From: Xenophilus aerolatus
Lineage (GTDB): Bacteria > Pseudomonadota > Gammaproteobacteria > Burkholderiales > Burkholderiaceae_C
Direction of reading: 5' to 3'
NCBI GenBank assembly: GCA_030418545.1
Contig: QAIB01000008.1
Span: forward strand, 62,001 to 126,000
Length of the DNA: 64,000 nt
The notes under the pieces are model-generated. The model did not search any database. It was not told the origin of the DNA and saw only the letters and a list, made by a program, of their open reading frames with translations. A program made the translations under genes and the position numbers. Within the stretch, counting starts at the first letter, position 1, and each line of letters begins with the position of its first letter. This document shows, one piece after another, positions 53,233 to 63,309 of the stretch.

Positions 53233-54269
53233 GCGGGGAAGTCCTCGTTCCAGTGGATGGGGGCCTGGCCGGCCACCGGGGCGCGGAAGCTGGGCAGGGT
53301 GGTGCCACGCAGGCTTCCGAGGTAGACCGTCTGCAGGTCCGGGCCGCCGAAGCTCAGGCTGGCCATCCACGGCGCCAGCGTGCCGTGGGCGGCGGCCATG
53401 ATCTCGGGCGTGAGGGTGCGGGCGTCGTAGTGGGCGTCGAGCGCCTGCGTGGCGGCGGGGTTGCCGTCGTCCAGCAGGGTGAGCAGCTCGCCGTCGGGCG
53501 TGATGGCGACCAGGCGGTCGGTCATGATCAGCGTGACCCACAGGTTGCCGAACACATCGAAGGCGAAGCCGTCGGGAAAGCCGGGCAGCCGGGTGGGGCC
53601 GTACACCTCACGCTCGCCCAGTGTGCCATCGGGCCGCACCCGCAGCCGTGAGATGCGGCGGGCGTTGCTCTCGACCACGTACATCCATTCGCCGGCGTCG
53701 TCGAGCCGGATCTCGTTGGTGCCCTCGAAGCCGTCGGCCACGATGCGGGCCTGGCCCTGCGCGTCGAAGAGGGCGATGTAGCCGTCGGTGGCGCGGGCGT
53801 TGATGGACTCGGTCCAGGGCTGCATGCGCGTGGTCACCGTCAGATACAGCCGGCCCTGCCGGTCGCGCAGCGGGAAGTTGGCCTTGCCCAGCGGCTGGCC
53901 GTCGATGCGGTCGAACAGGCGGCGCACGCGGCCCTGGCGGTCCATCACCTCGACGGCGTCGCTGCCCCAGTTGGCGATCAGCAGGTCGCCGTTGGCCAGG
54001 AAGGTCATGCCGTTGGGCAGCGAGCCTTCGCTGCGCACATAGCGCTGGTCGAAGTCCACGGCCTCATCGCTGGCCGGCGGCGCGGCGGGCACCACCAGTT
54101 GCTGGCGGCCGTCGGGCGCGATGCGCATGGCGCCGCCGCGGGCATCGGCAGCCCAGACGGTGCCGTCGCGCTGACACAGGATGCATTCGGGGCGCTGAAG
54201 GTCGCGGCCCACGTGGCGGATGGCGGCGCGGTCAACCTGCCATCCGCGCAGGGGGTTGTCTCTGGTCAT
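53229..54269 (-). CDS. SMP-30/gluconolactonase family lactonase
   Basis: 346 residues, beta-propeller. The four metal ligands of this family can be placed: E28 (RPECIL), N86 (SLPNGM), N185 (EGTNEI) and D233 (GFPDGFAFD). Such enzymes hydrolyse lactones. It is the first gene of the minus-strand operon, divergent from a LysR gene by 154 bp; the start ATG 54269 excludes about 50 upstream codons that would read into the LysR promoter region. Confidence 0.85.
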   Translation of the reverse strand: MTRDNPLRGWQVDRAAIRHVGRDLQRPECILCQRDGTVWAADARGGAMRIAPDGRQQLVVPAAPPASDEAVDFDQRYVRSEGSLPNGMTFLANGDLLIANWGSDAVEVMDRQGRVRRLFDRIDGQPLGKANFPLRDRQGRLYLTVTTRMQPWTESINARATDGYIALFDAQGQARIVADGFEGTNEIRLDDAGEWMYVVESNARRISRLRVRPDGTLGEREVYGPTRLPGFPDGFAFDVFGNLWVTLIMTDRLVAITPDGELLTLLDDGNPAATQALDAHYDARTLTPEIMAAAHGTLAPWMASLSFGGPDLQTVYLGSLRGTTLPSFRAPVAGQAPIHWNEDFPA

Positions 54270-54329
54270 GGGAATCTCGAAGCGGTCCGCAGTGTGGGCC
54301 GGGCCGCGCGCAAAGACCAACAGATTCGC

Positions 54330-54346
54330 CCGATGCCAGCCATCGG
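54330..54346. promoter_or_regulatory. Inverted repeat in the catabolic operon-LysR intergenic region
   Basis: CCGATG-n5-CATCGG lies midway between the lactonase start and the LysR start, size and place fitting a LysR binding site. Confidence 0.45.
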
Positions 54347-54423
54347 CCGGCGCGATGGCTCGATGCTCCCAGGGGCTGCAGCACAGACTCTTAAGATCGG
54401 CGCCCCACCCGGAGACGACCCGC

Positions 54424-55341
54424 ATGCGCTATCAACGCATCGACCTCAACCTGCTGGCCGCGCTCGACGCCCTGCTGGCCGAGCGCAACGTGACCCGTGC
54501 GGCCGAGCGGTTGCACATGACGCAGTCGGCCATGAGTGGCGTGCTGTCCCGCCTGCGCGACTACTTCGGCGATGCGCTGCTGGTGCCCGTGGGGCGCACG
54601 CTGCAGCTCACGCCCCGGGCCGAGGCGCTGATCGCGCCAGTGCGCCAGATCATCCTGCAGGTGGATGCCACGCTGGGCGTGCAGCCCGAGTTCGATCCGG
54701 CCACGGCGCGGCGGCACTTCACCATCATCGCGTCGGACTACGTCACGCAGGTGCTGATGGCCGAGGCGCTGCGGCGCATGGCCCGATCGGCGCCGGGCCT
54801 GAGCTTCGACGTGCGGCCCACCCACGCCGCGATGGCGCAGGACCTGGACCAGGGCCGCGCGGACCTGCTGGTCACGCCGGCCCACCTGACGCTGGCCGAC
54901 CATCCGCAGCAGCTGCTGTTCGAGGACACCTACCACGTCGTCGCCTGCGCGCAGAACGCCGCGCTGGCCGATGGCATCACGCCGGCGCAGTACGTGGAAC
55001 TGGGCCACGTGGTCTACCAGGCCGACCTGGGCGCCAACCCCTGGTTCGAACAGTGGTACGCCAACGAGCATGGGGGCAACCGCCGGGTCGAGGTGGTGGC
55101 GCATGGCTTCCTGCTGATGCCACGCTTCATCGTCGGCACGACGCGCATCGCCACTATCCAGACCCGGCTGGCCCAGCAGTTCGTGCAGGCCATGCCGCTG
55201 CGCCTGCTGGAGCCGCCCATGCCCACGCCGCGGCTCACCGAGATCCTGCAGTGGCACCGCCTGCGCGACGACGATCCTGGGGTGCGCTGGGTGCGCGAAC
55301 AGATCCAGGCGGTCGCCCTTCAGCTGCCGCCCGTGGGCTAG
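54424..55341 (+). CDS. LysR family regulator, probable activator of the catabolic operon
   Basis: 305 residues. The helix-turn-helix (RNVTRAAERLHMTQSAMSGVLSRLRDYFGDALLV) and the substrate-binding domain from about residue 90 (RRHFTIIASDYVTQVLMAEAL) match the NodD/nitroaromatic-type LysR branch. It is divergent from the nine-gene operon, so a role as inducer-dependent activator is likely. Start ATG 54424 fits the conserved N-terminus (RIDLNLLAALDAL). Confidence 0.87.
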   Translation: MRYQRIDLNLLAALDALLAERNVTRAAERLHMTQSAMSGVLSRLRDYFGDALLVPVGRTLQLTPRAEALIAPVRQIILQVDATLGVQPEFDPATARRHFTIIASDYVTQVLMAEALRRMARSAPGLSFDVRPTHAAMAQDLDQGRADLLVTPAHLTLADHPQQLLFEDTYHVVACAQNAALADGITPAQYVELGHVVYQADLGANPWFEQWYANEHGGNRRVEVVAHGFLLMPRFIVGTTRIATIQTRLAQQFVQAMPLRLLEPPMPTPRLTEILQWHRLRDDDPGVRWVREQIQAVALQLPPVG

Positions 55342-55363
55342 CGGACGCTGACCCTGCGCGTCG

Positions 55364-56047
55364 TCATCGCACCCCGGTGGCGGTCAGGTGCACCACCCGA
55401 TCGGCCCGCGCTGCCGCAGCCTCCGAATGCGTGACCAGCACCAGCGCCGCGCCCTGGCTGCGCGCCTCGGCCACGAGCACGTCCATCACGCGGGCGGCGG
55501 TGGTGGGGTCGAGGTTGCCGGTCGGCTCGTCGGCCAGCAGCAGGGTGGGGCGGTGCACCAGCGCGCGGGCGATGGCCACGCGTTGCAGCTGGCCGCCGCT
55601 GAGCTGCTGGGGCAGGCGTGCGCCCAGGCCCTCGAGGCCGACGACGCGCAGCATGTCCTGCACACGCGCCTGCCGTTCGGCGGCGTCGGCTTGGCCCAGC
55701 AGCATCAGCGGCAGCGCGACGTTCTGCGCCACGTCCAGGTGCGGCAGCACATGAAAAGCCTGGAACACGAAGCCGACCTGGCGCCGCCGCCACAGGGCGC
55801 GCGCGTCGGCGTCGAGGGTGCCGAGGTCGGTGCCGTCGACCACGATGCGGCCCGCGTCCCAGTGGTCGAGGCCGGCCACGCAGTTCAGCAGCGTCGATTT
55901 GCCCACGCCCGACTCGCCCACGATGGCGACGAACTCACCCGGCGCGACGTCAAAGCTCACGTCGCGGAACACGGCCACGCGATCGGGCGGCTCGCCGTAG
56001 TGCTTGGCCAGCGATTCGATCCGCAGGCGGGGCGCGGCGGTCGTCAT
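55364..56047 (-). CDS. LolD-type ABC transporter ATPase
   Basis: 227 residues. Walker [10 protein letters not shown], signature [16 protein letters not shown], Walker [13 protein letters not shown]: the MacB/LolD/FtsE class that partners FtsX-type permeases. The start ATG overlaps the miaA stop by 4 bp. Downstream there is no permease; the probable partner is at 37825-40407, beyond the accessory block. This makes the ATPase an orphan in its immediate context. Confidence 0.9.
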   Translation of the reverse strand: MTTAAPRLRIESLAKHYGEPPDRVAVFRDVSFDVAPGEFVAIVGESGVGKSTLLNCVAGLDHWDAGRIVVDGTDLGTLDADARALWRRRQVGFVFQAFHVLPHLDVAQNVALPLMLLGQADAAERQARVQDMLRVVGLEGLGARLPQQLSGGQLQRVAIARALVHRPTLLLADEPTGNLDPTTAARVMDVLVAEARSQGAALVLVTHSEAAAARADRVVHLTATGVR

Positions 56048-57063
56048 GTCGCGCAGGCCGCCATGCGTTGCACCGCCTGCACGGTGGCATGGGGCGCGTC
56101 GCAGGTGATGACGGTGCGCGCCGGCATGCTGCGCAGCCAGGTGATCTGCCGCTTGGCCAGCTGGCGCGTGGCGGCGATGCCCCTGTCGCGGAAGGCGGCA
56201 ACGGCGCTCGCGTCGGGCCGGTCGCCCGCCCTGTCGAACAGCTCCCACGCCTGCCGGTAGCCCACGCAGCGGATCGAGGGCAGGTCGGCGTGCAGGTCGC
56301 CACGTGCACGCAGGGCGCGCACCTCGTCGAGGAATCCTGCCTCCAGCATGGCGTCGAAGCGGTCTGCGATGCGCGCGTGCAGCCAGGCGCGGTCCTGCGG
56401 TTCCAGGGAAAAAAGGGCTGCGGCGCCCGCCACGCTTGCGCCGCCAGCCATGGTTTTGGTAGCGTCCGGCATCGCGGCAGTGCGTTGATGGAAGTCGGAG
56501 ATTGGCCGCCCCGTGCTGTGCCACACCTCCAGCGCGCGCTGGATGCGTTGGCTGTCGTGCGGCGCCAGGCGCGCGGCGGTGCGCGGGTCCACCTCGGCCA
56601 GGCGTGCGTGCAGCGCGGGCCAGCCGTGGATGGCGGCCTCGGCGTCGAGCATGGCGCGCACGGCCGGGTCGGCGGCGGGCATGGCGTCGATCCCGTCGAC
56701 CAGCGCCTTGAAGTACAGCATGGTGCCGCCCACCAGCAGCGGCAGCGCGCCGCGCGCATGGATGGCGTCGATGAGCCGCGTCGCGTCGGCCACGAAGGCG
56801 GCGGCGCTGTAGCTTTCCGCGGGGTCGCGGATGTCGATCAGGTGGTGCGGCACCTGCGCCTGCTCGGCGGCGCTGGGCTTGGCGGTGCCGATGTCCATGC
56901 CGCGGTAGACCAGCGCCGAGTCGACGCTGACGATCTCCACCGCGCGGAGCGGCGCCAGGTGCGCGGCCAGCGCCAGGGCCGCGGCGGTCTTGCCGCTGGC
57001 GGTGGGACCGGCCAGGCCGATCCAGCGCGGGGTGTCCCGGTCAGCGGCCACGCTGGCCTCCAC
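56044..57063 (-). CDS. miaA: tRNA dimethylallyltransferase
   Basis: 339 residues. P-loop GPTASGKT at 19-26, the tRNA-contacting [19 protein letters not shown] and [11 protein letters not shown] blocks. MiaA isopentenylates A37 of tRNAs that read UNN codons. The usual start is about here; GTG 57063 or GTG 57051 are both possible, and 57063 overlaps the MFS gene by 23 bp. Residues about 202-218 ([17 protein letters not shown]) are encoded by an AGCTATC repeat copy. The order mutL-...-miaA follows the common proteobacterial neighbourhood. Confidence 0.93.
   Translation of the reverse strand: MEASVAADRDTPRWIGLAGPTASGKTAAALALAAHLAPLRAVEIVSVDSALVYRGMDIGTAKPSAAEQAQVPHHLIDIRDPAESYSAAAFVADATRLIDAIHARGALPLLVGGTMLYFKALVDGIDAMPAADPAVRAMLDAEAAIHGWPALHARLAEVDPRTAARLAPHDSQRIQRALEVWHSTGRPISDFHQRTAAMPDATKTMAGGASVAGAAALFSLEPQDRAWLHARIADRFDAMLEAGFLDEVRALRARGDLHADLPSIRCVGYRQAWELFDRAGDRPDASAVAAFRDRGIAATRQLAKRQITWLRSMPARTVITCDAPHATVQAVQRMAACAT
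56416..56464 (+). repeat. AGCTATC repeat, copy inside miaA
   Basis: GGCTGCGGCGCCCGCC, then ACGCTTGCGCCGCCAGCCAT and GGTTTTGGTAGCG, aligns with the reference copy over its whole length, antisense to miaA. It keeps the frame and encodes an Ala/Gly-rich loop. Confidence 0.65.
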
Positions 57064-58318
57064 CGAAGCGCGGCACCACCGTCCAGGCCAGCACGGCGAT
57101 GCAGCCGCTCCAGAACCAGATGCCCAGCGCCAGCGGGCGCGTGCTGCCGTCCATGTGGGTGCCCAGCCAGCCGCCGATGCCGAAGGCGGCCAGCATCATG
57201 ATGAAGCCGTTGAGCGCCGAGGCCGCGCCCGCGGCCTGCGGGAAGGGGCCCACGGCACCGGTCTGTCCGCAGGGCTGGTGCACGCCGTGGCCCAGCATCA
57301 CCAGCGTGAGCGGCGCGGCGATCGCCCACACCGTCTGCACGCCGGCCAGCGCCAGGGCGCCCATCAGCGTGCCGCCGGCCAGGCTCAGCACCGCGCCGCG
57401 CGCCACGCTGCCGCGCACGCCGTGCCGCGCCAGCCAGTGCCGGCACAGGAAGGTGCCGGCGATGTAGGCCAGCGAGTTCCACAGCATCACCAGCCCGTAG
57501 CCGGTGCGCGACAGCCCCAGCACCTGCAGGAACACGAAGGACGAGGACGCGAGGAAGGTGAACAGCAGCCCGTAGGCGGCCGTGGTGAGCGCCGAGAAGG
57601 TGAGGAAGGTCGGGTGCCGCAGGACGGTGCCCCAGGTGCGCACGATGGCCGAGGGCCGCAGCGCGTGCACGTCGGGCCGCGGCAGCGACTCGCGAAAGCG
57701 CAGCGCCACCAGCGCCAGCGTGGCGACGCCGAAGAGGGCCGGCACGGCCAGCGCGAAGCGCCAGCCCAGCCCGTCGGTGACCACGCTGCCCACCGGCGCG
57801 CAGAGGCAGGCGATGACGCCCAGGCCGGTGAGTGCGCGCGACATCACGCGCGCACCCTCGGCCGGCTGGTACAGGTCGCGCACGATGGCGCGCGCCGCCA
57901 TCACCGCCGCGCCCATGGCAGCACCCTGCAGGGCGCGCAGCGCGATCAACCCTTCGATCGACGGCGCGAGCGCGGTCCCGGCCGCGGCCAGCACGTAGGC
58001 CGACAGCCCGGCCAGCAGCACGGGCCGGCGGCCGAAGCGGTCCGACAGCGGCCCCAGCACGAGCTGCGACAGGCCGAAGGCCAGCAGCAGCGCCGTCAGC
58101 GTGAGCTGCGCATGGGCGATGCGCGCGCCGAAGCCCGCCGTGAGCGCGGGCAGCGCCGGCAGGTAGAGATCGGTGGTGACCGGCTGGATGCCCAGCAGCA
58201 GTGCCAGCGTGAGCACCAGCAGCCCCGGCGTCGTGCGGGGGCGGGTGGCGGTGCTGGGGATTTCGGAGGCGGCCGCGCCCACGGCAGCGGGGCGGGCCGG
58301 CGCGTGGGGCGGGGCCAT
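57041..58318 (-). CDS. Bcr/CflA family MFS drug exporter
   Basis: 425 residues, about 12 hydrophobic helices. [23 protein letters not shown] is the N-terminal signature of the Bcr/CflA drug resistance group and [17 protein letters not shown] is MFS motif A. Bcr-type proteins export bicyclomycin, sulfonamides or short peptides. The start ATG 58318 leaves a short Pro/Ala-rich cytosolic N-terminus; the stop overlaps the start of miaA. Confidence 0.87.
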   Translation of the reverse strand: MAPPHAPARPAAVGAAASEIPSTATRPRTTPGLLVLTLALLLGIQPVTTDLYLPALPALTAGFGARIAHAQLTLTALLLAFGLSQLVLGPLSDRFGRRPVLLAGLSAYVLAAAGTALAPSIEGLIALRALQGAAMGAAVMAARAIVRDLYQPAEGARVMSRALTGLGVIACLCAPVGSVVTDGLGWRFALAVPALFGVATLALVALRFRESLPRPDVHALRPSAIVRTWGTVLRHPTFLTFSALTTAAYGLLFTFLASSSFVFLQVLGLSRTGYGLVMLWNSLAYIAGTFLCRHWLARHGVRGSVARGAVLSLAGGTLMGALALAGVQTVWAIAAPLTLVMLGHGVHQPCGQTGAVGPFPQAAGAASALNGFIMMLAAFGIGGWLGTHMDGSTRPLALGIWFWSGCIAVLAWTVVPRFGGGQRGR

Positions 58319-58437
58319 CGGCCCGAGGGTAGCAAATGGGCGCAGCGCCCCGTCGCTCAGGGGGTGTGCATGAAACTGCTCGTCCCGCGCAGGCAGGCGA
58401 AACGAGGGGCGGTGCCGGGTTCGGCCGCCCCTTCGAC

Positions 58438-59406
58438 TCAGATCGCCTGAGTGGCGCGCGGCGCGCGTGCGCGCACCTCGCGTGCCGTGGGAGCCCGGGG
58501 CGCGGGCGCCGCGGGCGTTGCAACAGGCGCCCCCTCGTCGATCGCGAGCACCGGCGCGGGCTCCTTCATCTGGAACAGCTGGCTCAGCGCGGACTTGTAC
58601 TGCACCTCGCCGATCGAATTGGTGTTGTGGTGCGAGCCGCCCTCGACCAGCACGAACATCTTCGGCCCCGTGGCGGCGTCGTACAGCTTGCGGCCGAGCG
58701 TCGGGTTGATCAGCGTGTCGTTCGAGCCGTGCACCACCAGCAGCGGCGAGCCGATGGTCTTGACCTTGTTGATGGCCTCGAAGCGCTGGGTCACCAGCGC
58801 GCTGAAGGGCAGCCAGCCCCACTTGAAGCTGCTCACCACGTCGGTGATGGAGGTGAAGGTGCTCTCGACGATGACGCCGCTCTCATCCTTGACGTGGGAG
58901 GCGAGGTCGATGCCGATGGCGCCGCCCAGCGAGTGACCGAAGATGTAGCGGTGCTGCTTGGGGTACTTCCTGGCCAGCCATTCCCAGGCCGCGCGCGCAT
59001 CCTCGCGCGCCGAATCCTCGGACGGCAGGGCCTTGGTGCTCTTGCCGAAGCCGCGGTAGTCGATGGCGAGCACCGAAAAGCCCAGCTCGTGCATGCGCTG
59101 GATGCGCGGGGCGGACCCGGCCACGTTGTAGCGCGCGCCGTGCAGGTACAGCATGACGGGGCGATCGGGCGTCATCGGCGCGTCGCCGAGCCACAGCCCG
59201 TGCAGGCGGGCAGGCTGCCCCGTCACGGAGGACTGGAAGTCGATCCAGACGTCCTGCATGCCGGCCGTCATGGCGGCGGTGTTGCCCCAGCTGCGGTCGC
59301 TGGGTTGGAAGATCCACTCGCGCTGCCGCTCGTCGAGGGTCGAGCAGCCCGCCGCGAGCAGGGCGCATAGGGAGATGGCCGATGCGAACAGGGACCAGCG
59401 TTTCAT
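58438..59406 (-). CDS. Lipoprotein alpha/beta hydrolase
   Basis: 322 residues. N-terminal lipobox LLAAGC (C21 lipidated) shows an envelope lipoprotein. The hydrolase fold carries GHSLGG with nucleophile S159, the oxyanion strand LYLHGARYN, and GGSHHNT, which supplies the histidine. This is the BEM46/COG1073-type group. The C-terminal 40 residues are Pro/Ala/Arg-rich. Substrate unknown. It stands 120 bp upstream of the MFS gene. Confidence 0.85.
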   Translation of the reverse strand: MKRWSLFASAISLCALLAAGCSTLDERQREWIFQPSDRSWGNTAAMTAGMQDVWIDFQSSVTGQPARLHGLWLGDAPMTPDRPVMLYLHGARYNVAGSAPRIQRMHELGFSVLAIDYRGFGKSTKALPSEDSAREDARAAWEWLARKYPKQHRYIFGHSLGGAIGIDLASHVKDESGVIVESTFTSITDVVSSFKWGWLPFSALVTQRFEAINKVKTIGSPLLVVHGSNDTLINPTLGRKLYDAATGPKMFVLVEGGSHHNTNSIGEVQYKSALSQLFQMKEPAPVLAIDEGAPVATPAAPAPRAPTAREVRARAPRATQAI

Positions 59407-59708
59407 TGGGCAGAAAGAGAGCGATAGCCGGTCGAAAGTTCAAACCGATTGACCGGGAATGGACCGACACCACATCCTGGTAACTCCCCGAAACAACGCT
59501 CTGCGACGTCTGCGACGGACCATGCAACGGGCGTGCCCGCGTGTCGGATGACAGAGGAAAACCCTGTCAGTCGCTGCAAGTAACCGCTTTCAGGCGCCGA
59601 AATTAACCGGAAAGTCTGCGCAAAACCACAGGGCGAGCCCTTAGGACCATGCCCGGAACCCGCCTGATCGGCGACCGCGGGCGTGCAGACGGTTACAGAT
59701 TCGCGCGC
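59407..59708. other. Intergenic region between mutL and the lipoprotein hydrolase
   Basis: 302 bp without a coding frame I can support. It holds a TGACAG...CTGTCA dyad (59549-59569) and a short AGGGC-GA-GCCCT hairpin, and must contain the hydrolase promoter, since the hydrolase gene reads leftward from 59406. No clear promoter hexamers were identified. Confidence 0.5.
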
Positions 59709-61586
<1,878 letters not shown>

Positions 61587-61596
61587 CGGAGGGATT

Positions 61597-62124
61597 CTAG
61601 GTTTCGGTGCCCACCAGGGTCTTGAACATCACGTGTGCATCGACGTACCCGCGCACCGGGTGGCGGAAGGCCCCGGGCAGCGTGCCCACGATGGCGAAAC
61701 CCAGGCGCTGCCACAGCCGCACGGCCCCCTCGTTGGTGGACACGACGAAGTTGAACTGCATGGCGCGAAAGCCCATCCGGCGCGCCTCGTCCTGCGAGTG
61801 TTCGCACATCGCCGCCGCCACGCCGCGCCCGCGCGCCGCGTCGGCCGTCACGTAGCCGCAGTTGCCCACATGGGCGCCCTGGCCGGGCTGGTTCGGCTTG
61901 ATGCAGTAGGTGCCCAGGACGGTACCGTCCGCGTCGCAGGCCACGAAGGTGCCGGCCGGTGCCTCGACCCAGGCCGCGTGCGCGGCAGGCTCGGAGATGT
62001 CGGGCGGATAGCTGTAGGTGTCGGCACGCGCGAAAGTCGGCTGCAGCAGGGCCCACACGGCCGGCCAGTCGGCGGCGACGAGGGGCCGGATCACGAGCGG
62101 GGAATTCGGGGTGGCGGTGGTCAT
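61597..62124 (-). CDS. GNAT family N-acetyltransferase
   Basis: 175 residues. The motif VTADAARGRGVAAAMCEHSQ (motif A, R-G-R-G-V-A) and FNFVVSTNEGAVRLWQRLGFA (motif B) are clear; the N-terminus VIRPLVAADWPAVWALL is a common GNAT start. Lies 10 bp before the mutL start, so the two probably share a transcript. Substrate unknown. Confidence 0.85.
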   Translation of the reverse strand: MTTATPNSPLVIRPLVAADWPAVWALLQPTFARADTYSYPPDISEPAAHAAWVEAPAGTFVACDADGTVLGTYCIKPNQPGQGAHVGNCGYVTADAARGRGVAAAMCEHSQDEARRMGFRAMQFNFVVSTNEGAVRLWQRLGFAIVGTLPGAFRHPVRGYVDAHVMFKTLVGTET

Positions 62125-62147
62125 GGCCCCGGGATAATGCCAGCCCC

Positions 62148-62804
62148 ATGGACATCGTCGCCTTCCTCATCGATTTCATCCTGCACGTCGACAAGCACCT
62201 CGAGGCCTTCGTCGTCACCTACGGCATGTGGGTGTACGCGCTGCTCTTCCTCATCGTGTTCGTCGAGACGGGGGTGGTGGTCATGCCCTTCCTGCCTGGC
62301 GACTCGCTGCTCTTCATCGTCGGCGCGCTGTGCGGCGCGGGGCTGATGAGCTATGGCCTCGCCGTGCCGGTCCTCATCGTCGCGGCGGTGCTGGGCGACC
62401 AGTGCAATTTCAGCATCGGGCGCTATTTCGGGCCCAAGGTGTTCCAGTGGGAGAACTCGCGCTTCTTCAACAAGAAGGCCTTCGACCAGGCGCATGCGTT
62501 CTACGAGCGCTACGGCGGCATCACCATCGTGCTGGCGCGCTTCATGCCCTTCATCCGCACCTTCGCGCCCTTCGTGGCGGGCGTGGCGGCGATGGGCCGC
62601 GCCAAGTTCACGGCCTACAACGTCGGCGGCGCGCTGCTGTGGGTGATCGGCATCTGCACGGCGGGCTACTTCTTCGGCAACCTGCCCTTCGTCAAGGAGC
62701 ACCTGGACAAGATCATCTGGGCGCTGATCATCGTGCCGGGACTGATCGCCATCTTCGGCGCATGGCGCGGTTCGCGGACGGGCAAGGCGGCACCGACGGC
62801 TTGA
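62148..62804 (+). CDS. DedA family membrane protein
   Basis: 218 residues with four to five hydrophobic helices. Signature blocks: FVETGVVVMPFLPGDSLLF (with the conserved acidic residue and FLPGD) and ARFMPFIRTFAPFVAGVAAM. DedA proteins are involved in phospholipid scrambling and proton-motive-force maintenance. The start ATG 62148 lies 23 bp from the divergent acetyltransferase start. Confidence 0.9.
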   Translation: MDIVAFLIDFILHVDKHLEAFVVTYGMWVYALLFLIVFVETGVVVMPFLPGDSLLFIVGALCGAGLMSYGLAVPVLIVAAVLGDQCNFSIGRYFGPKVFQWENSRFFNKKAFDQAHAFYERYGGITIVLARFMPFIRTFAPFVAGVAAMGRAKFTAYNVGGALLWVIGICTAGYFFGNLPFVKEHLDKIIWALIIVPGLIAIFGAWRGSRTGKAAPTA

Positions 62805-62815
62805 GCCCGGAAAAG

Positions 62816-62847
62816 AAAAAGGCGCGTCCCACGGGGCGCGCCTTTTC
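62816..62847. terminator. Bidirectional Rho-independent terminator
   Basis: AAAA-GGCGCG-n10-CGCGCC-TTTT (62817-62846) serves the convergent dedA (+) and glycine-zipper (-) genes. Confidence 0.85.
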
Positions 62848-62862
62848 GGTGCCGGTTGCCGC

Positions 62863-63153
62863 TCAGTAGCGCGGGCCGTTGTTCGGGTAGTACGAGCCCG
62901 GCGGGTAGTACTGCTGCTGGTTGTAGTAGTTGCGCTCGTCGACGCTTCGGCCCACCTGGTTGCCGATCACGCCGCCGATGGCGGCACCGCCCAGCGTCGC
63001 GCCGGTGTTGCCGCCGATGGCGTGGCCGACCGCCGCGCCGCCGAGGGCACCGATGCCGGTGCCGAGATTCTGATTGGGTCCGCTCGCGCAGCCCGCCAGT
63101 GCCATGACCGACGAGGCGGCCGCTGCAGCAATCCAATAACGCGACTTGATCAT
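62863..63153 (-). CDS. Glycine-zipper outer-membrane lipoprotein (OsmB-like)
   Basis: 96 residues. The lipobox ALAGC places C22 as the lipidated residue. The mature part has a glycine-zipper repeat (GIGALGGAAVGHAIGG and GATLGGAAIGGVIG) and ends with a Tyr/Asn/Gln-rich tail. Similar small lipoproteins are osmotically inducible or act as envelope stress proteins. ATG 63153 was chosen because it gives the signal peptide at once; the frame is open further upstream. Confidence 0.82.
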   Translation of the reverse strand: MIKSRYWIAAAAASSVMALAGCASGPNQNLGTGIGALGGAAVGHAIGGNTGATLGGAAIGGVIGNQVGRSVDERNYYNQQQYYPPGSYYPNNGPRY

Positions 63154-63309
63154 GTGGTCCACCTTTCTGTTTGAGGATGGACTCATCTTGCGCAACGCCG
63201 CGCCGCGACAGGTGTAGGAACCCGCCGATGGCCCCTGTGCGACGGCAAGGGCCGCGGCGTGTGCGGCGGCGCCTGAACGCCGTGAGCGCCGAAGGCGCAG
63301 CATCGAGCG

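Larger units (their letters stand above)
40408..55363. other. Accessory block apparently inserted between ABC permease and its ATPase
   Basis: About 15 kb of regulators, orphan injection-system genes and a catabolic operon lie between the FtsX-type permease and a LolD-type ATPase that are usually adjacent. Genes on both outer sides are on the minus strand and in the expected order. No integrase, transposase, tRNA or clear direct repeat was found at either edge, so the mechanism is unknown and the boundaries are taken simply as the gene edges. Confidence 0.45.

Noticed and set aside
59549-59569. TGACAG...CTGTCA dyad in the mutL-hydrolase gap as a terminator or operator
   Set aside because: Only six-base arms, no T-run and no promoter hexamers near it; could be chance.
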